From contig VTFK01000003.1 in assembly GCA_009617715.1 (NCBI GenBank), positions 2,356,001 to 2,420,000 on the forward strand: a DNA stretch of 64,000 nucleotides. Reading direction: 5' to 3'. Below the pieces are notes generated by a model. It saw only the letters and a program-made list of their open reading frames with translations. It was not told the origin of the DNA and made no database searches. The position numbers and the translations under genes are program-made. This stretch comes from Plectrocnemia conspersa. Taxonomy: Eukaryota; Arthropoda; Insecta; Trichoptera; Polycentropodidae. The first letter of the stretch is position 1, and each line of letters begins with the position of its first letter. Positions 12,222 to 24,640 of this stretch are shown piece after piece.

Positions 12222-15200
12222 CATTTTATAGAATCGTACTATTTGTTGATCAAAAATAATCAATACAACCTAAAATGTTGTTTATCAACTTGAGTGATAC
12301 AGCACCGGGAGATTATTATATAGCTTATATTTTTTGCAATTAAATCACATGTTTTTGTAGTAAAACAATTATAAAAATGTCAAGGTTTTACGTAGGATTA
12401 CTCTTTTTATAGTTGGGCTTTGCGTCATCTTTTAGGTAATTAAGGAATAAAAATAATTATTGGAAACGTGTTTATTTCACACAAAAGGTTTTCTTTATGA
12501 CCTAAACGTCTTTTGAATTTCGTTTTAAGAAATATGACACCATTTAAGATATGTCAACATATTTTTTTTTCGGTGATTTTGCCATCTTTATACTCTGCAG
12601 CCAGATTATAATACAAATTAAAATCAAATTATAAAGACCAATTGTAAAATATAGTTCTATTCTAACGACAAATCTTCAAAGACAAATAAAAATAATTATT
12701 ACCATAAATTAATTTTTTGATCCTAAAAATCACGTTAATTGCATAAGAAATAGTAAATTTATCATCAAATAATAACCACTGGATATATTTTTAGTTTTAC
12801 GGAAGTATACTATAACTAATACATAAAACATTTAAATATATGAATATTCATAAAATTGAATATTATCTGATAATTTTATAAAACACATTTACCCAAAGTT
12901 GTAAAAAATGATTGAGATAATCTTTGCTGATCGTCCAATAATATTTACTTTAATATATATTTGTGTTTATTAACTAATTTTCGATACTATTTATTTGTAT
13001 TTAATTCTGACCCTAATACTATTTTATTTATATTAATAATGATGCAAAATGTATTGTATGAATAAGAATTAAATTTTAAATAACTAACTGCTAGCTACTT
13101 TATCCATACAATTTAATTTAGAAATATTATAACTGACTTTCCAAGATAAATTATTAGACTTACTTACGAATAACGTAAAATACAAATACAAAGTAAGGTT
13201 TGTTTTTAGGAAAAATTTTTAAAAGATAATTTTACAATTTCCTCATTTTCTTTATAGTCCTAACCTAATATATTTATTTTACTATCCATATATTTTATAA
13301 ATAAATTTTGATTTATTTCTTTACGTTATATTTTCTAATTATAAATAATTGTTTATTTAATTATTTATAATTTTATTAATAATAGATTTTAATTTAAATT
13401 TAAATTAATAATTAAAATTTTATTTTATAAGAAATTACAAAAAAAAAAATCAAAAGGAAATTGCTTTGCCCTTGTACTAAAACGTTAACAAAGCGAAGAC
13501 AGCTACATTAATAAAAAATAATCAAAATTATGTTGATAAAACAATAGCTCAATTTCAATGTCAGTGGTTTTATTAATTATTTCAGAAAAAGCCTCATCTA
13601 CGCTACAAATAGTATTACATTGTTTTTTTTCCTTAATATTAATTATTTTACGAAATCAAACCCAAATCACTTTTTGTAAATTGTACTTTTTTGGTATTTT
13701 TACATCAGTTTTAATTTTTTTTACCATTAAATAAAATATTGCTCACCATTTCCTTTGTCATAACTCAAATAGTTGATTGCTGCCTTAGTAGCAGTCATAT
13801 TTTCCTTTTTTCTGAATCACTGTTTCTTATAAAATTTATTTATAAATACCGTCGAAACGCTCCGAATACGTGCATTGTCCTTTGTGTTATTTTACATACA
13901 AAATCGCATAATTTTCCTCAATAAAAAACTGACAGCGCTTCTAACGTAACACAACACCAGAAAGTCAACCGTCGTTATCAACGAAAAACGGAAACGAACT
14001 ATTGTGTTAAATGTGGATTGTCATTTGAGCACTCATTAAAACACTAGTTAAAGGTCAGTTTATATCACTCGAGTTCAACGCCTCGAAAAAGTTCACCTTG
14101 GCGAAGAAAATAAAATACCTCCAAGATGCGGTTTTTCACCTTGAAGGTTCTCCGTTTATATCTCGTTTTCCTCCTTTCGAGAAGATCCAGATACAATGAC
14201 CTGTTCGATCCAAGCCTGGATCAACACTGAAGACCTTTGGCGGTCAATCGAACTGGAATCCGATGGAAAATGTGAATAATCAACGATTTAATGCGTATAA
14301 ATTAGCCACGCATGGCTTGGTTACACATGTCATGCATTACATTGAGTGAAAATTTTCGATTCAATCTAAAAAAAAGTTCAATGCCAAACTCATTAAAATT
14401 CTCGTCCTTTAATACAAGTTAATAGTTGCTGGTTTTGCTGTGAGTAAAAATAACTAAAAAAATACATGTAGTTGGTTTTATACTTTTAGAATATTCCAGG
14501 GTCACCTTTGCGTCAAATTCAGTGATTGATAAAAATAAACAGCATTGCATCAAATATAATGATACTTAGGCTACGTTTGAATGCACCGTAACATTTTTTT
14601 ATAAAGACAACCTTGAAGCAAAATTTTAATAAGGCGTTACTGCAAATTAATTGCTCGATCAGGTTTTAATCAATAAGTTATATTGTACCAAAAAAGTAAG
14701 TTTTACAAAATGATGACATTATGTGTTTAATAATAAATTCTTAACTTAAATTTAAAATAAGTTGTTTTTTTTTGGGATGAGTATTAGTAAACACTTGCAT
14801 GTCAACAAACCAAAACAGATTAAACAATCTTTAACAAACAAAATAACCACACAAAAAGTGAAAACAAGTTTTTTTATTTTTTCATGTAACAAAAATACAA
14901 AACGGCTTGAAGAGATGAGGATGTTGTAACATTGCGTTGTTACAAAAGTGAAATCGCACTTAATTTACTGATGCATGTAAGTGCATTTTTCTTGTTAAAA
15001 GACAGTAATGATAGTGATAGCGATATAAATGGTAGAAAATATAGGAAGAAGAACATTAAAAGCGAGCTACTTCTAAAGAGGAAATGCTGACTTGGTTAAA
15101 CCGTTAGATATGCGCAGTAATCGGTCATTATGTGCGAAGTTATTTTAAACTAGCCGCTGAACTTGTTTAGGGTTTATACACGTCCAAGTTTGCTAGAACA

Positions 15201-15284
15201 CTACCTAGATTGCTTAAACCTTATAAGAACAATTGATTAAATTAAAAAATATTTGTTCGTATTTTTCGGCCCAGAATTTTAATA
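12222..15284. other. Intergenic
   Basis: Very AT-rich, with self-complementary A/T tracts around 13340-13430. Apart from the small GC-richer islet at 14050-14290 no supported feature was found. Confidence 0.4.
14126..14230 (+). CDS. Possible 34-aa small ORF with hydrophobic N-terminus
   Basis: The frame starts at ATG 14126 in a fair Kozak-like context (CCAAGATGCG) and ends at TGA 14228-14230. It encodes MRFFTLKVLRLYLVFLLSRR at the N-terminus, a basic-hydrophobic stretch like a signal or anchor peptide, then an acidic tail. The surrounding 14050-14290 is GC-richer than its flanks. No family is recognised; it could equally be chance. Confidence 0.2.
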   Translation: MRFFTLKVLRLYLVFLLSRRSRYNDLFDPSLDQH

Positions 15285-15640
15285 CAATTGGTGTCAGAAT
15301 GTATATTACATGGGTCAGAATTTATATTAAAAGGTCAGAATATAAGCGGCCAGAAGAAATATAAGAATTATTTTTACAGATGGTCGAAAATCAGTTCATT
15401 GGTAAGTATTAGTAAAGAATAGCCAGTATTTGTATTATATGATCTGTATTTTAACTTTATTGGCAAATTTTAACATACCAAGCCAAGCGTACTTTCTGTC
15501 GCCGCTCTGTTGTTATTCCCGCTTCGTTTGTCGCTCTGAATACATAGAATTAAATAGATTCGTTGCAGATTCATTGAGAATTATTCATTGGGTGCTCACT
15601 ATTCAGACTGATGCTCCTATTTGATATTTATTCTGACCTT
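15285..15640. mobile_element. Possible MITE with repeated GGTCAGAAT motifs
   Basis: Three direct copies of (G)GTCAGAAT followed by AT-rich spacers stand at 15293, 15314 and 15336. An inverted copy (TTTATTCTGACCTTTAAGG, about 15625-15643) faces the third. Motif clustering at one end and an inverted partner about 300 bp away are typical of transposon subterminal repeats. No coding sequence was recognised. Confidence 0.4.
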
Positions 15641-15659
15641 TAAGGTTTTGTAATCCTAA

Positions 15660-16080
15660 GGGATGGGACTTCATAGCCAGTGAGACGCAGAATTTTGCGA
15701 CAGATTATGATGGGCGCAATGTTTTCTCCGAGCAGTTGTGGAGAAGCCAGCGGAGGGATGATGTCGGTGGAAGATTTTCAGAGATCTTGTATATGCCTGC
15801 AGTGAGAGTGTCTGGAGGCAGTTCCTCTTGCTGTGATGATCGTGTTCAGGAGTATCAGGTCGTATCTTCACATCTATCGGCGGGGGCGAGTCTGCCAAGC
15901 GGGATGAATCTGCTAGTCTCTTCGAGTGTCTGCCAGAGTCTGCGAGTGACTGCTTGTGACTATCCTCTCCTCATCCTAGTCCAGGCTTAAGTATTCAGGA
16001 CTGAAAACCTCGCTAACCAATCACAATCATGCAGCGATCATCCAGCTAATAGATTTACTCGTTTCTTAGAACAGCGAAAT
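15660..16080. other. GC-rich islet of unknown nature
   Basis: About 350 bases (15660-16010) with far more G/C than the flanks and overlapping frames of 75 (minus) and 84 (plus) codons. Repeated CTGC/GAGTGTCT/CTGCGAGTGAC words give it a low-complexity look at 15910-15960. It has no recognised domain. A retroelement scrap is the likeliest reading. Confidence 0.3.
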
Positions 16081-16464
16081 AGATATACGCCTTTAAAAAG
16101 CGACATTTTCTTGATGGGCATTGTCCAAGGTTGTATACTGTAACGGGAATCTTGTGGATCCGATTGATTATTATATCCATGACTGTTTCGCAACAAATGA
16201 ATATTCATTCATTGATTTACAATAAGAACACTTGCGTGTTATATTTGTGATTCTCTAGTCGTAACGAATGCTATTGTGTGGTCCCAATCCTTTACGCTAT
16301 TGTCTTGTTTCCTTGTTGGTGGATGATTATTTTGGGCAGTTTTAAAAATTAGACCCCACAGACCGTGTGCTATTTTTATTTTAACCATTTGATATTAAAT
16401 CTGTCTCTAAATAATATAATTATTACTAGGCTTTTTTAATTTAAATTCTGATGACTCTGACTAA

Positions 16465-16660
16465 TTACATATGCGGGTGTTGCTAGACCAATTGCATCGC
16501 TTGTTCTTCCCACTAACGAAATATGTTTACACCTTTGAGTGAAACTTAAAAGGAATAGATAATAATGCTAGTTTTTGCTCAAGATAGATGCATTATCTAT
16601 CGTGCATTCTTTACGCACAAAAAGGTAGTTTTTTTAATCCTTGCGAGTTATTAACGCTTT
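16465..16660 (+). mobile_element. Family C repeat, second copy
   Basis: GTGTTGCTAGACCAATTGC, ATCGCTTGTTCTTCCCAC and GCATTCTTTACGCACAAAAA (16603) then GGTAGTTTTTTT match 56341-56475. A small inverted repeat (ATAGATAAT… and …ATTATCTAT, 16555-16600) interrupts the alignment. An 84-codon frame at 16588-16842 runs on from the shared part but is otherwise unrecognised. Confidence 0.5.
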
Positions 16661-16860
16661 GGAACAGATGTCTAAGTAAAAGTTCTAATGATAGGTATAG
16701 GTCCTATAAAAGCGTTTTGGCTTACATTCGATTTGGGAAATGGGAGGAGATCAACATCTTTACTTTTTTCAATTATTTTATCAACCCTGAAGATTTGGGT
16801 CGGAACTGGAATTTTTATATGACAAATATATTAATAGACTAATTATAATGATTCATTATC

Positions 16861-19800
16861 CTGCGCTGAAGGCCAAAGAATATTTTTTATTTAATTTCGC
16901 GCAAACTGTAATTTAAGTTTGATTGAGCAAAACTTTCTATAAATATAATAAAATATATAACTCGATTTAAATTTAGATCTACATGTTATTATTTTATTCA
17001 ATTTAATGTAGTAATGCTTTTTAGATAATGTCTATTGTCTATTGCAAAATTCACAGTTCATGTAACTCTTATTTTGACAAAATAGTTACAAATGTATTTA
17101 ATTGAATATTGGTTATTATTGTAGTTGTGATAGACATAATATTTTTGTTGTTTATGATAAATTTAATACTTTGTTTCAATATATTCCAAAAAAACATAAC
17201 TTAGACATAAAAAAATTGTTTTATAGAGTTATTGTTTAACAATGTAATGCAAACAAGCATATATACTAAAATTGGCCATGACTTAATAAACAATATGATA
17301 TCATCACATAATAATAACATTAGTATCATTATAATATATCAGTTGTTAATTTATAATATTGTATGTATTGCATATATATTACATATTTAGTGAATCACTG
17401 TTTCTCTTTAACATGCACTTATAGAATCCAACAAATTTTATTCAATCCACCATACAATCTTACTTCTACTCTACATATTATTGTGTTGTCCATTCTACCG
17501 TTACATTATCGCTCTACTTACATATCCGCACTTTTGCAAAGGAATTTAAACTTCAAACGTATAATAAATATCAAACCTTTCAAATCGCCATTTTTTATTA
17601 ACACAACATCAATAAAAAACATCGTTTTTTAAACTTAATTATAGATAAGCGCTTAATGACGTCCTTTGTGAATGAATAAAAAATGAACGTGAATATATAA
17701 TAGCCAAATTGTCAAAAAAACATCCATACGTGATCTTTTTGCTATTACTATACATCGATTATATTCTCTACTCGGTTACAAAATCATGTATTATAATATA
17801 ACTGATAAGTGATAATGAATAATATGGTCAATCGTACGTCATGGTTAATCATCGGTTTGCGTTGCTTCTAAGAAAAATTAAATCGGACCGTGAGTCTAAT
17901 TTGATGGTGTGCAATACACGACCTTGATTAAAATACCGTAGATAGCATATTTTATTAAAATGCATCAGTAGAAACGATTGTAAAATTATAAGTCAAATTA
18001 ACGTATGTATAAGCAATCAACAACAAAACAATAAGTAATTTAATGATTAATGGTAACTTCAATGTAGTAATTTTTCACGTGATTATAAATTTATTTAGGA
18101 TTTGTATTTAAATAATTTATAAATAAATGGTATGGAGATCTAGTTAATAATAAAATTAATAGTATGGTTTAAGAATTAGCCATCTATTGAGCAAAATTAA
18201 AAGCTAAATAAAATTATTTTTTAATATTAAATTAAAATTAAATTTACTGCTAGCGACATCTTTAGTAAGTTATCATAAAAAAATATATAAATCTATTACC
18301 AGATGTCATGTTTATTAATTTTATTGTTATGACTTAAAAAACCTTATCAACAAAAGACCTTGTCCTCAAATGGAGAAATAGTTCTATTCACAAACTTTAT
18401 TATACATTTGTATTCAGAAAAATCATAGAAGCTTTTTATTCCATCTCAAAGGATTGATTTAACAGCCCTCTGGGAATGACATCATTTTTTTATCAGTGTA
18501 TTAAAAATTTAAACCTGAATTCGAAATATTTATATTTAAAACAAAACTGTTTAAAGCAAAAAGCAACAGATAGCTAATATAACCGACAATAAGCCGCTTG
18601 GAAAATAAGGTGTTTTTAAAACCACTTTAAAATATTTTTTTGTGTCAGACTTATCACACATTGCCAGGGATAGCAACAGTTGTGAACCACGTCAAACAGT
18701 GCAAACTAACATTTGACACTTTGCACACGCGTGATTACTGACAGCTGTCTGATTATCAGCCTATAGTTATTCAAATAATCAAGTTCTAATAAAAAGTATG
18801 AATTCATGGTATTAAGTTGGGTTAAAAAAATTTTTACCCCTTGTATTTGCAAAAAATTGCGTTTTAGCGGCCTGCCTAAAATTAAAGAATAGAGTACCAG
18901 CAATGCAGAAAGAAATTAAATGGGTGTTCTAACCAGCTGCATTTTTCATTTGAAGGCCATTCGACCATTTTAAAATTTATAAAAAGGAAATACCAACTCG
19001 CCTCACAAAACAAAGAACTCAGTATTAAACAAGATGTAATTTATATAATTTCAATGTTCACTTGTTAGTACATCAATCTTCGAGGCATCTGGAAAAACTA
19101 CTCGTTTGTGCGTAAGGGATACGCGATAGACAATACGTTTATTTTGCGCAAAAACCACTATTGTTATCAACGTTTTCAGTGACGCTCTTCGTAAGTAGAC
19201 ACCTTACAGTTTACTTTAAGGCGTAAACATATTTCATTGGTGGGAGCTAGAAGTTATGCAATTGACCCACCAACATCCTAATCTATGACACGTAGAACTG
19301 TCTCGAATCAAGAATATGAAAGACACGACACTTTGTCACACCGTCAGACAACAGACGGCATTCGAGCCGAAGATGACAAACGGGAAGAGACAGACGTAGG
19401 AAGATGGCAATCGAGACAAACTGAGAGAGACCCGCATTGCCACCAAAGACATCAGCGGATCGTCACGAGTCACAGTCCCAACTGCTCCACCAGCACTTAA
19501 TCGACCCGTTAGCTCAGACTTTATGACTTCCAAAAGCTGCATTCGTGATACGACACTAGTTTAATACTGCAGTAAAGTCACACCTATTCGGCCTGAAACA
19601 CCAAAATATTTAACATAAAACTATTTTGGGGTCTACTTTGAACGGCACAAATAACGAAAGAATGTACATGTAACTTAAAACGCATATATCGGAAACCATT
19701 CTCCAACCGTAGGTAGTGAAACAAAAATTCCATTGTTGGCAGATTTATGCAACCCAGAATAGAAGCACACATTAAAACAGCTAATAAGATAGACACGAAT

Positions 19801-22800
19801 ACCAATTCCGCACCAAATTAAACAGATTAGTTGCGAGGCAAAGGAGAGTAGAATCATTGTGTCAACGTGCCTTTTTATACATCTTAAATGTGCCAAAAAT
19901 CACTTCACTTCTACTTTACACCTGTCTGGAACTTGGAATACACTAGAAATAAGTCCATATTTCAATCCAGCAAAGCTTTCAAATAGCGGCTTATTTATTT
20001 CTCTTTCATTGTTAGATCTGGCTCAGTCAAACAGTCACCTTGAATCGCCAGGAGTTTTCTTTAATTTTAGAGACAGCTTGTAGACCATAACGACTATATA
20101 ATATCAATTTATTGCACAAATTATATAGCTGTATTTAAACTGTATTGTATGTAAGAATAATATATAAACCGTAGTAATTTGAGCATAAGAATTTGACACC
20201 GTAAAAAAATCAAAATTAGCGACAGGTAATACTGTCATATACAAATAAATATACGTACTCTATATTTTGATATTTCAAATGTGCATGTTAAGAATTTTAT
20301 ATACATATGTATTATTTTACTAGAAAACTTAAAAGTGAAATAATAATTATGTTAATAATGGTTTTAAAGTTATACCATACTTTCTGACTTCAAAAAATAC
20401 AACAATAATATTTTTATGCATTATTTTAAATATTTAAAATCTAATGTTTATAAAAAAAAAACTAAATTCTACAATTCACATAATTGCGATATAATATTAA
20501 AGGTTATTAGTTTAAAATGCTATTAAGACACGTATAGTTTTTGCGCCCACTTTGTATCGAAATGATTTCCAAACGTTTTTCCGATGAAGGTCATGTTGTG
20601 TTGTTGAAATTTCAACTATTTAATTTCGCAAACAAATAGCCAAACCATCTCAGTGCAGAAGAAATCTCAATCGTATAAAAAATACAATAATAATTATACG
20701 TATGTACTTTGTTACTCAATCGTTCAACGTCAATTAACAATTACAATGCGCTCTTTGATAGATTAGTATCGCCGGTCTTGCACTCGCGGCAACAAAACAC
20801 TTTTACGAAATTTGCTCAAATTTCAGACGGCATTGCCTAAACGTCGTTTTGGCAATGCGATCGATTTGCCCAATTCTTATAAGTACGATAGACCTTATTA
20901 CAATTGCAACGGAACCTATTGCGCCTTTCACTAGGGCCACTCTAACGATGGATGCGATAATTCGCATACAATTTTGAAATTGCAATGGTTTCACAAGTCG
21001 TGCAGAATCGGTATTAGTACCAAGTACCGGCGAACGCTTCCGAATACCGGTTAAACTTGTTTACGCGACCTGCATCAACCTCAACGTGCAAAGAGTTTGG
21101 AATTAACTAAAGAAATTTTGGCCCTTAAATTGCATTTCACTTTTGAGCTTAACATGATTATTTTAAAAACAATTATATGCAAATTTATGTATTTGGTACG
21201 GTAATAAAAATGCAATTAGATATGGAAAACAGCAAACCAATTATTAAAATTAACATCCTTTTATATAGACTTAACGATTGCGATGATAATATAGAGAGAA
21301 AAAAAAACAACTCATGGACGCCTCTGACTCAATCGCAGTGGAAGTAGACATTATGCTCCTGAGCTAGTGTTGAATACAGACAAGGCTTAGCTGGACGTGT
21401 TTTCTGCTACGCTTTGTTTATTTTATTATTATTATTTGGTTGTTTTTCGTAAGTTATTTTCTTTGTTTTTTTATTGTATTAACTTTAAGATTGTGATAAT
21501 GAATGTTTTCGTGAACTTTATGAGTGTCAATATTTTGTTTTTGTCATAATGCTTATAAACAACGAGGGTCAAATAACTACGTTGTGTATTGATCATAAAT
21601 GTTAAAATATGATCAACATAATCGAATAATAATAAATTATTATTTCATATATGATACAATGGATATAATTACTTTTACGGTTGCCATATCATATATATAA
21701 AAGCAAATTTAAAATCAACAAGTTGACTAAAATAAAAAAAATCGATTATAATATCATGTGTGTATTGCAAAATCATTCCAAAAAGTGGACACCATAATTA
21801 TATATAATATACCACTTAATTGCTTAAAAAAACATGTTGAATATAACCATTAATAACATGAAAATAAAACTAACTCTAATCACCCAATTAAATAATAAAT
21901 ATTAATAATACATTCAAAGACTTTTAATGGAATGACATTGTTCAATACAAAAGCATACTTTTAGAATTGGTACTGGGGTACTTTTGAAACAGATTTAATT
22001 ATTACCGGTACTATTTTTTTAAGATAATTATAAAAATATATTTTTGCTTTTATGAATACATAGTATGTATGTATATGCTTAATTCCTTAAAAGGAAATTT
22101 AAAAGCATAAAATTTAGATATCACTAATACAACTTTAGTTATAACTACAATATGATAATTAATATACTATTGCAATTCTCGTTGTATTTTTATAGTTTTA
22201 TAAATTTAAATACATTATTTTGTCTAAGGTTCTTAAACTATGTTCTGCGTAATGCTTTTACTGACATAGTTACAAAAAAAAATATTAAAATTACTGAGAA
22301 CTAAAAAGGTTTTAGGTGTATCTTTATAATTTAATGTATTTAAATAATATATTTTTAATGGCTCTCAAATCATATTACGCGTATTACAGTCGCAAAAATC
22401 TTTTTAGGTGAATGGCAATTATTACATTATTATTATTATATTCACTATTTAAGAAATTAGGACCGTATTCATAAAAATAAAATTGCGTCTTTAATCTTTA
22501 ATATCGAATTTTGCTACTTTAAAGGAAAATTACTGGATCCTACGCCATCATTGTAGAATATTAATATCCTGTAAAGCTATAAATAACATTTTTTAATATA
22601 CATTACTTCAATATCTAGAAAGTAAAGGGTTAATAATACATAAGACACAATTTGAGAACTATTAAACATAAATTTAATTTAAATAAATGTAATTACAAAG
22701 ATAAAGATATTTTTTTACAAAATTACTATTAGTATTTAAAATTTATTGAATTATATAAATTTAATATAATTAAATCTGAAAAATAATTTAAAAAATCAAT

Positions 22801-22979
22801 TAATTTATATTAATGTATTATATTTTTTTAAATTTTATATAATTAAATTTTATTATTTAATTAAATAAATATAAATTTCACCAATTTCATGATTATTAAA
22901 TTATTTAATTAAAATATTAATTTTATAAGTACGGAAATTTTTGGTGTTTTAATTTACTTTTGCACCTATAAGTGAGATT
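16861..22979. other. Intergenic, long AT-rich stretch
   Basis: Contains three GC-richer patches: 19255-19510 (71-codon frame rich in charged residues), 19570-20090 (overlapping short frames) and 20730-21080. None has homology or splice-site support. 22640-22930 is nearly pure A/T. No RNA gene was recognised. Confidence 0.4.
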
Positions 22980-24640
22980 CTTAAAATATACAAAATCACT
23001 TAAAATATACACAGTGATTATTAATAAATTTTATAAAAAAAAATATCATTCAATACAAAATAGATATTTAATTTATATATTTTTCTAACGAAGAAAATAC
23101 GCTAAATAATAAAGTTTTTTTACTTGAAAGGGGGGTAGATGTTTATTATTCAAATACAAATTATATTTGTATCCTCCGCTCTTAAAATGGTATATTAAGT
23201 CATCACAGATTGGCATAAAATATTAAAATATCGCAACTGCATGAGATTTATTTTCAGTAAAACAACCAAAAAAGTTAAATTAATAATTCAGAAATACTGG
23301 TATTTTCATTGAATTAATACAGAAATTGAAAGCCTAAATTGAATTCATTAAAAAATCAACGGAAAATATATTTAATGAATTATATATTTTAATGCTTGAT
23401 GTTGTACTAAACTAATTCAAATATTAACGCACAAGTCGTTGACATCAATATAATAAATAAACTCATAAATGTTATACAAAATTAACTAAAAAAAAAAATC
23501 CTGATGAATAATATACATGCTTATAGGTTCAAGAACTGAACCCATAGGTATAATATGACTATAACTCAGGTAGGGATGATAGCCGTTATTTAATTGAATT
23601 GCGCTTTGCATCCTCCGTTCTTAAAATATTAAATTGAGTCATTTCAGACAGGCAAAAAATATTTAAAATATTGCAATTACAGGAGTAAATAAGTGTGATA
23701 CAAAAAATATTTTTAATATAACGGAAATAGTTAATTATTAACATCGAAATAACGGTATTTTCATTAAATTAATACCTTTATTAAAAACCCAAATCGAACC
23801 CATTAAAATATCAACGGAAAATATTTTTATTGTATTATATTAATGCATTTTTACAGATTTAAAAAAATTAATTTTAATGTTTAATATTATAATAAACTAA
23901 TTTATTTATATTATTATAATAAATAAACAAACTTATGTTTTATAAAACAATAATAAAAAGTACTTTAAAAAATATATATCCTTCTGAATAATATTCAGGA
24001 ACTAAACCGATGAGTGAGAGTATGGGAGTATAGAAAATAATCAGATTAGCTGTTTTTCGTTTAATTAAATCGAGTTTTTCATCCTCCGCTCTTAAAATAT
24101 TGAATCGTGTCATTTTAGATAGGCAAAAAGTGTTAAAAATATTGCATTTGCATTAGATTTACTTTCATAACAAAAAGATTTGTAATATAATACAACGGAA
24201 TTGATGTAATTAATAATACCGAAAAACCAGTATTTTTATTTAATTTATACCGTTATTGAAAGTCAAAATAAAAATGATTGAAAAATTAATATTTTTTTAA
24301 CGATTTAATTCATTTATACAGACATTTTAATTCTTGGTGTTGTAATTAACTATTATTAAATAACAACACAGAAGTTGTTGATATAAATATAATAAATAAA
24401 TCCATTGGTTTTGTATAAAATAATTATACAAATTTACTAAAAAAAGGTATATATCCTATTGATTAACATACGAGATTATATTTGTAGAAACTAATCCCAT
24501 AGGTATAATAAGACTATACGTCTAGATAATGTTGTTCATAGTAGTAGTAGTATGGGGGTGTGGAGTTTTCAATTTTTTTATGATCTTTTCATATCTATCT
24601 TAAATAGTTGAATTTATTTATTTGGAATTTGCCTTTCTAC
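22980..24640. repeat. Degenerate tandem array, about 450-bp unit
   Basis: The landmark ATCCTCCG(C/T)TCTTAAAAT occurs at 23171, 23610 and 24081, spaced 439 and 471 bp. Each is followed in the same order by GTCAT…AGA(T/C)(T/A)GGCA, an AT-rich stretch, GGTATTTTCATT-like words, ATCAACGGAAAATAT, and CCCATAGGTATAATA(T/A)GACTATA (units 1 and 3). Weaker similarity suggests a partial unit before 23100 and the start of another near 24590. Units differ by many substitutions and indels, so the array is old. No coding frame is shared by the units. Confidence 0.75.

Noticed and set aside
22640..22930. A replication origin or matrix-attachment region in almost pure A/T DNA
   Set aside because: Composition alone does not support such a call in a genome this AT-rich.
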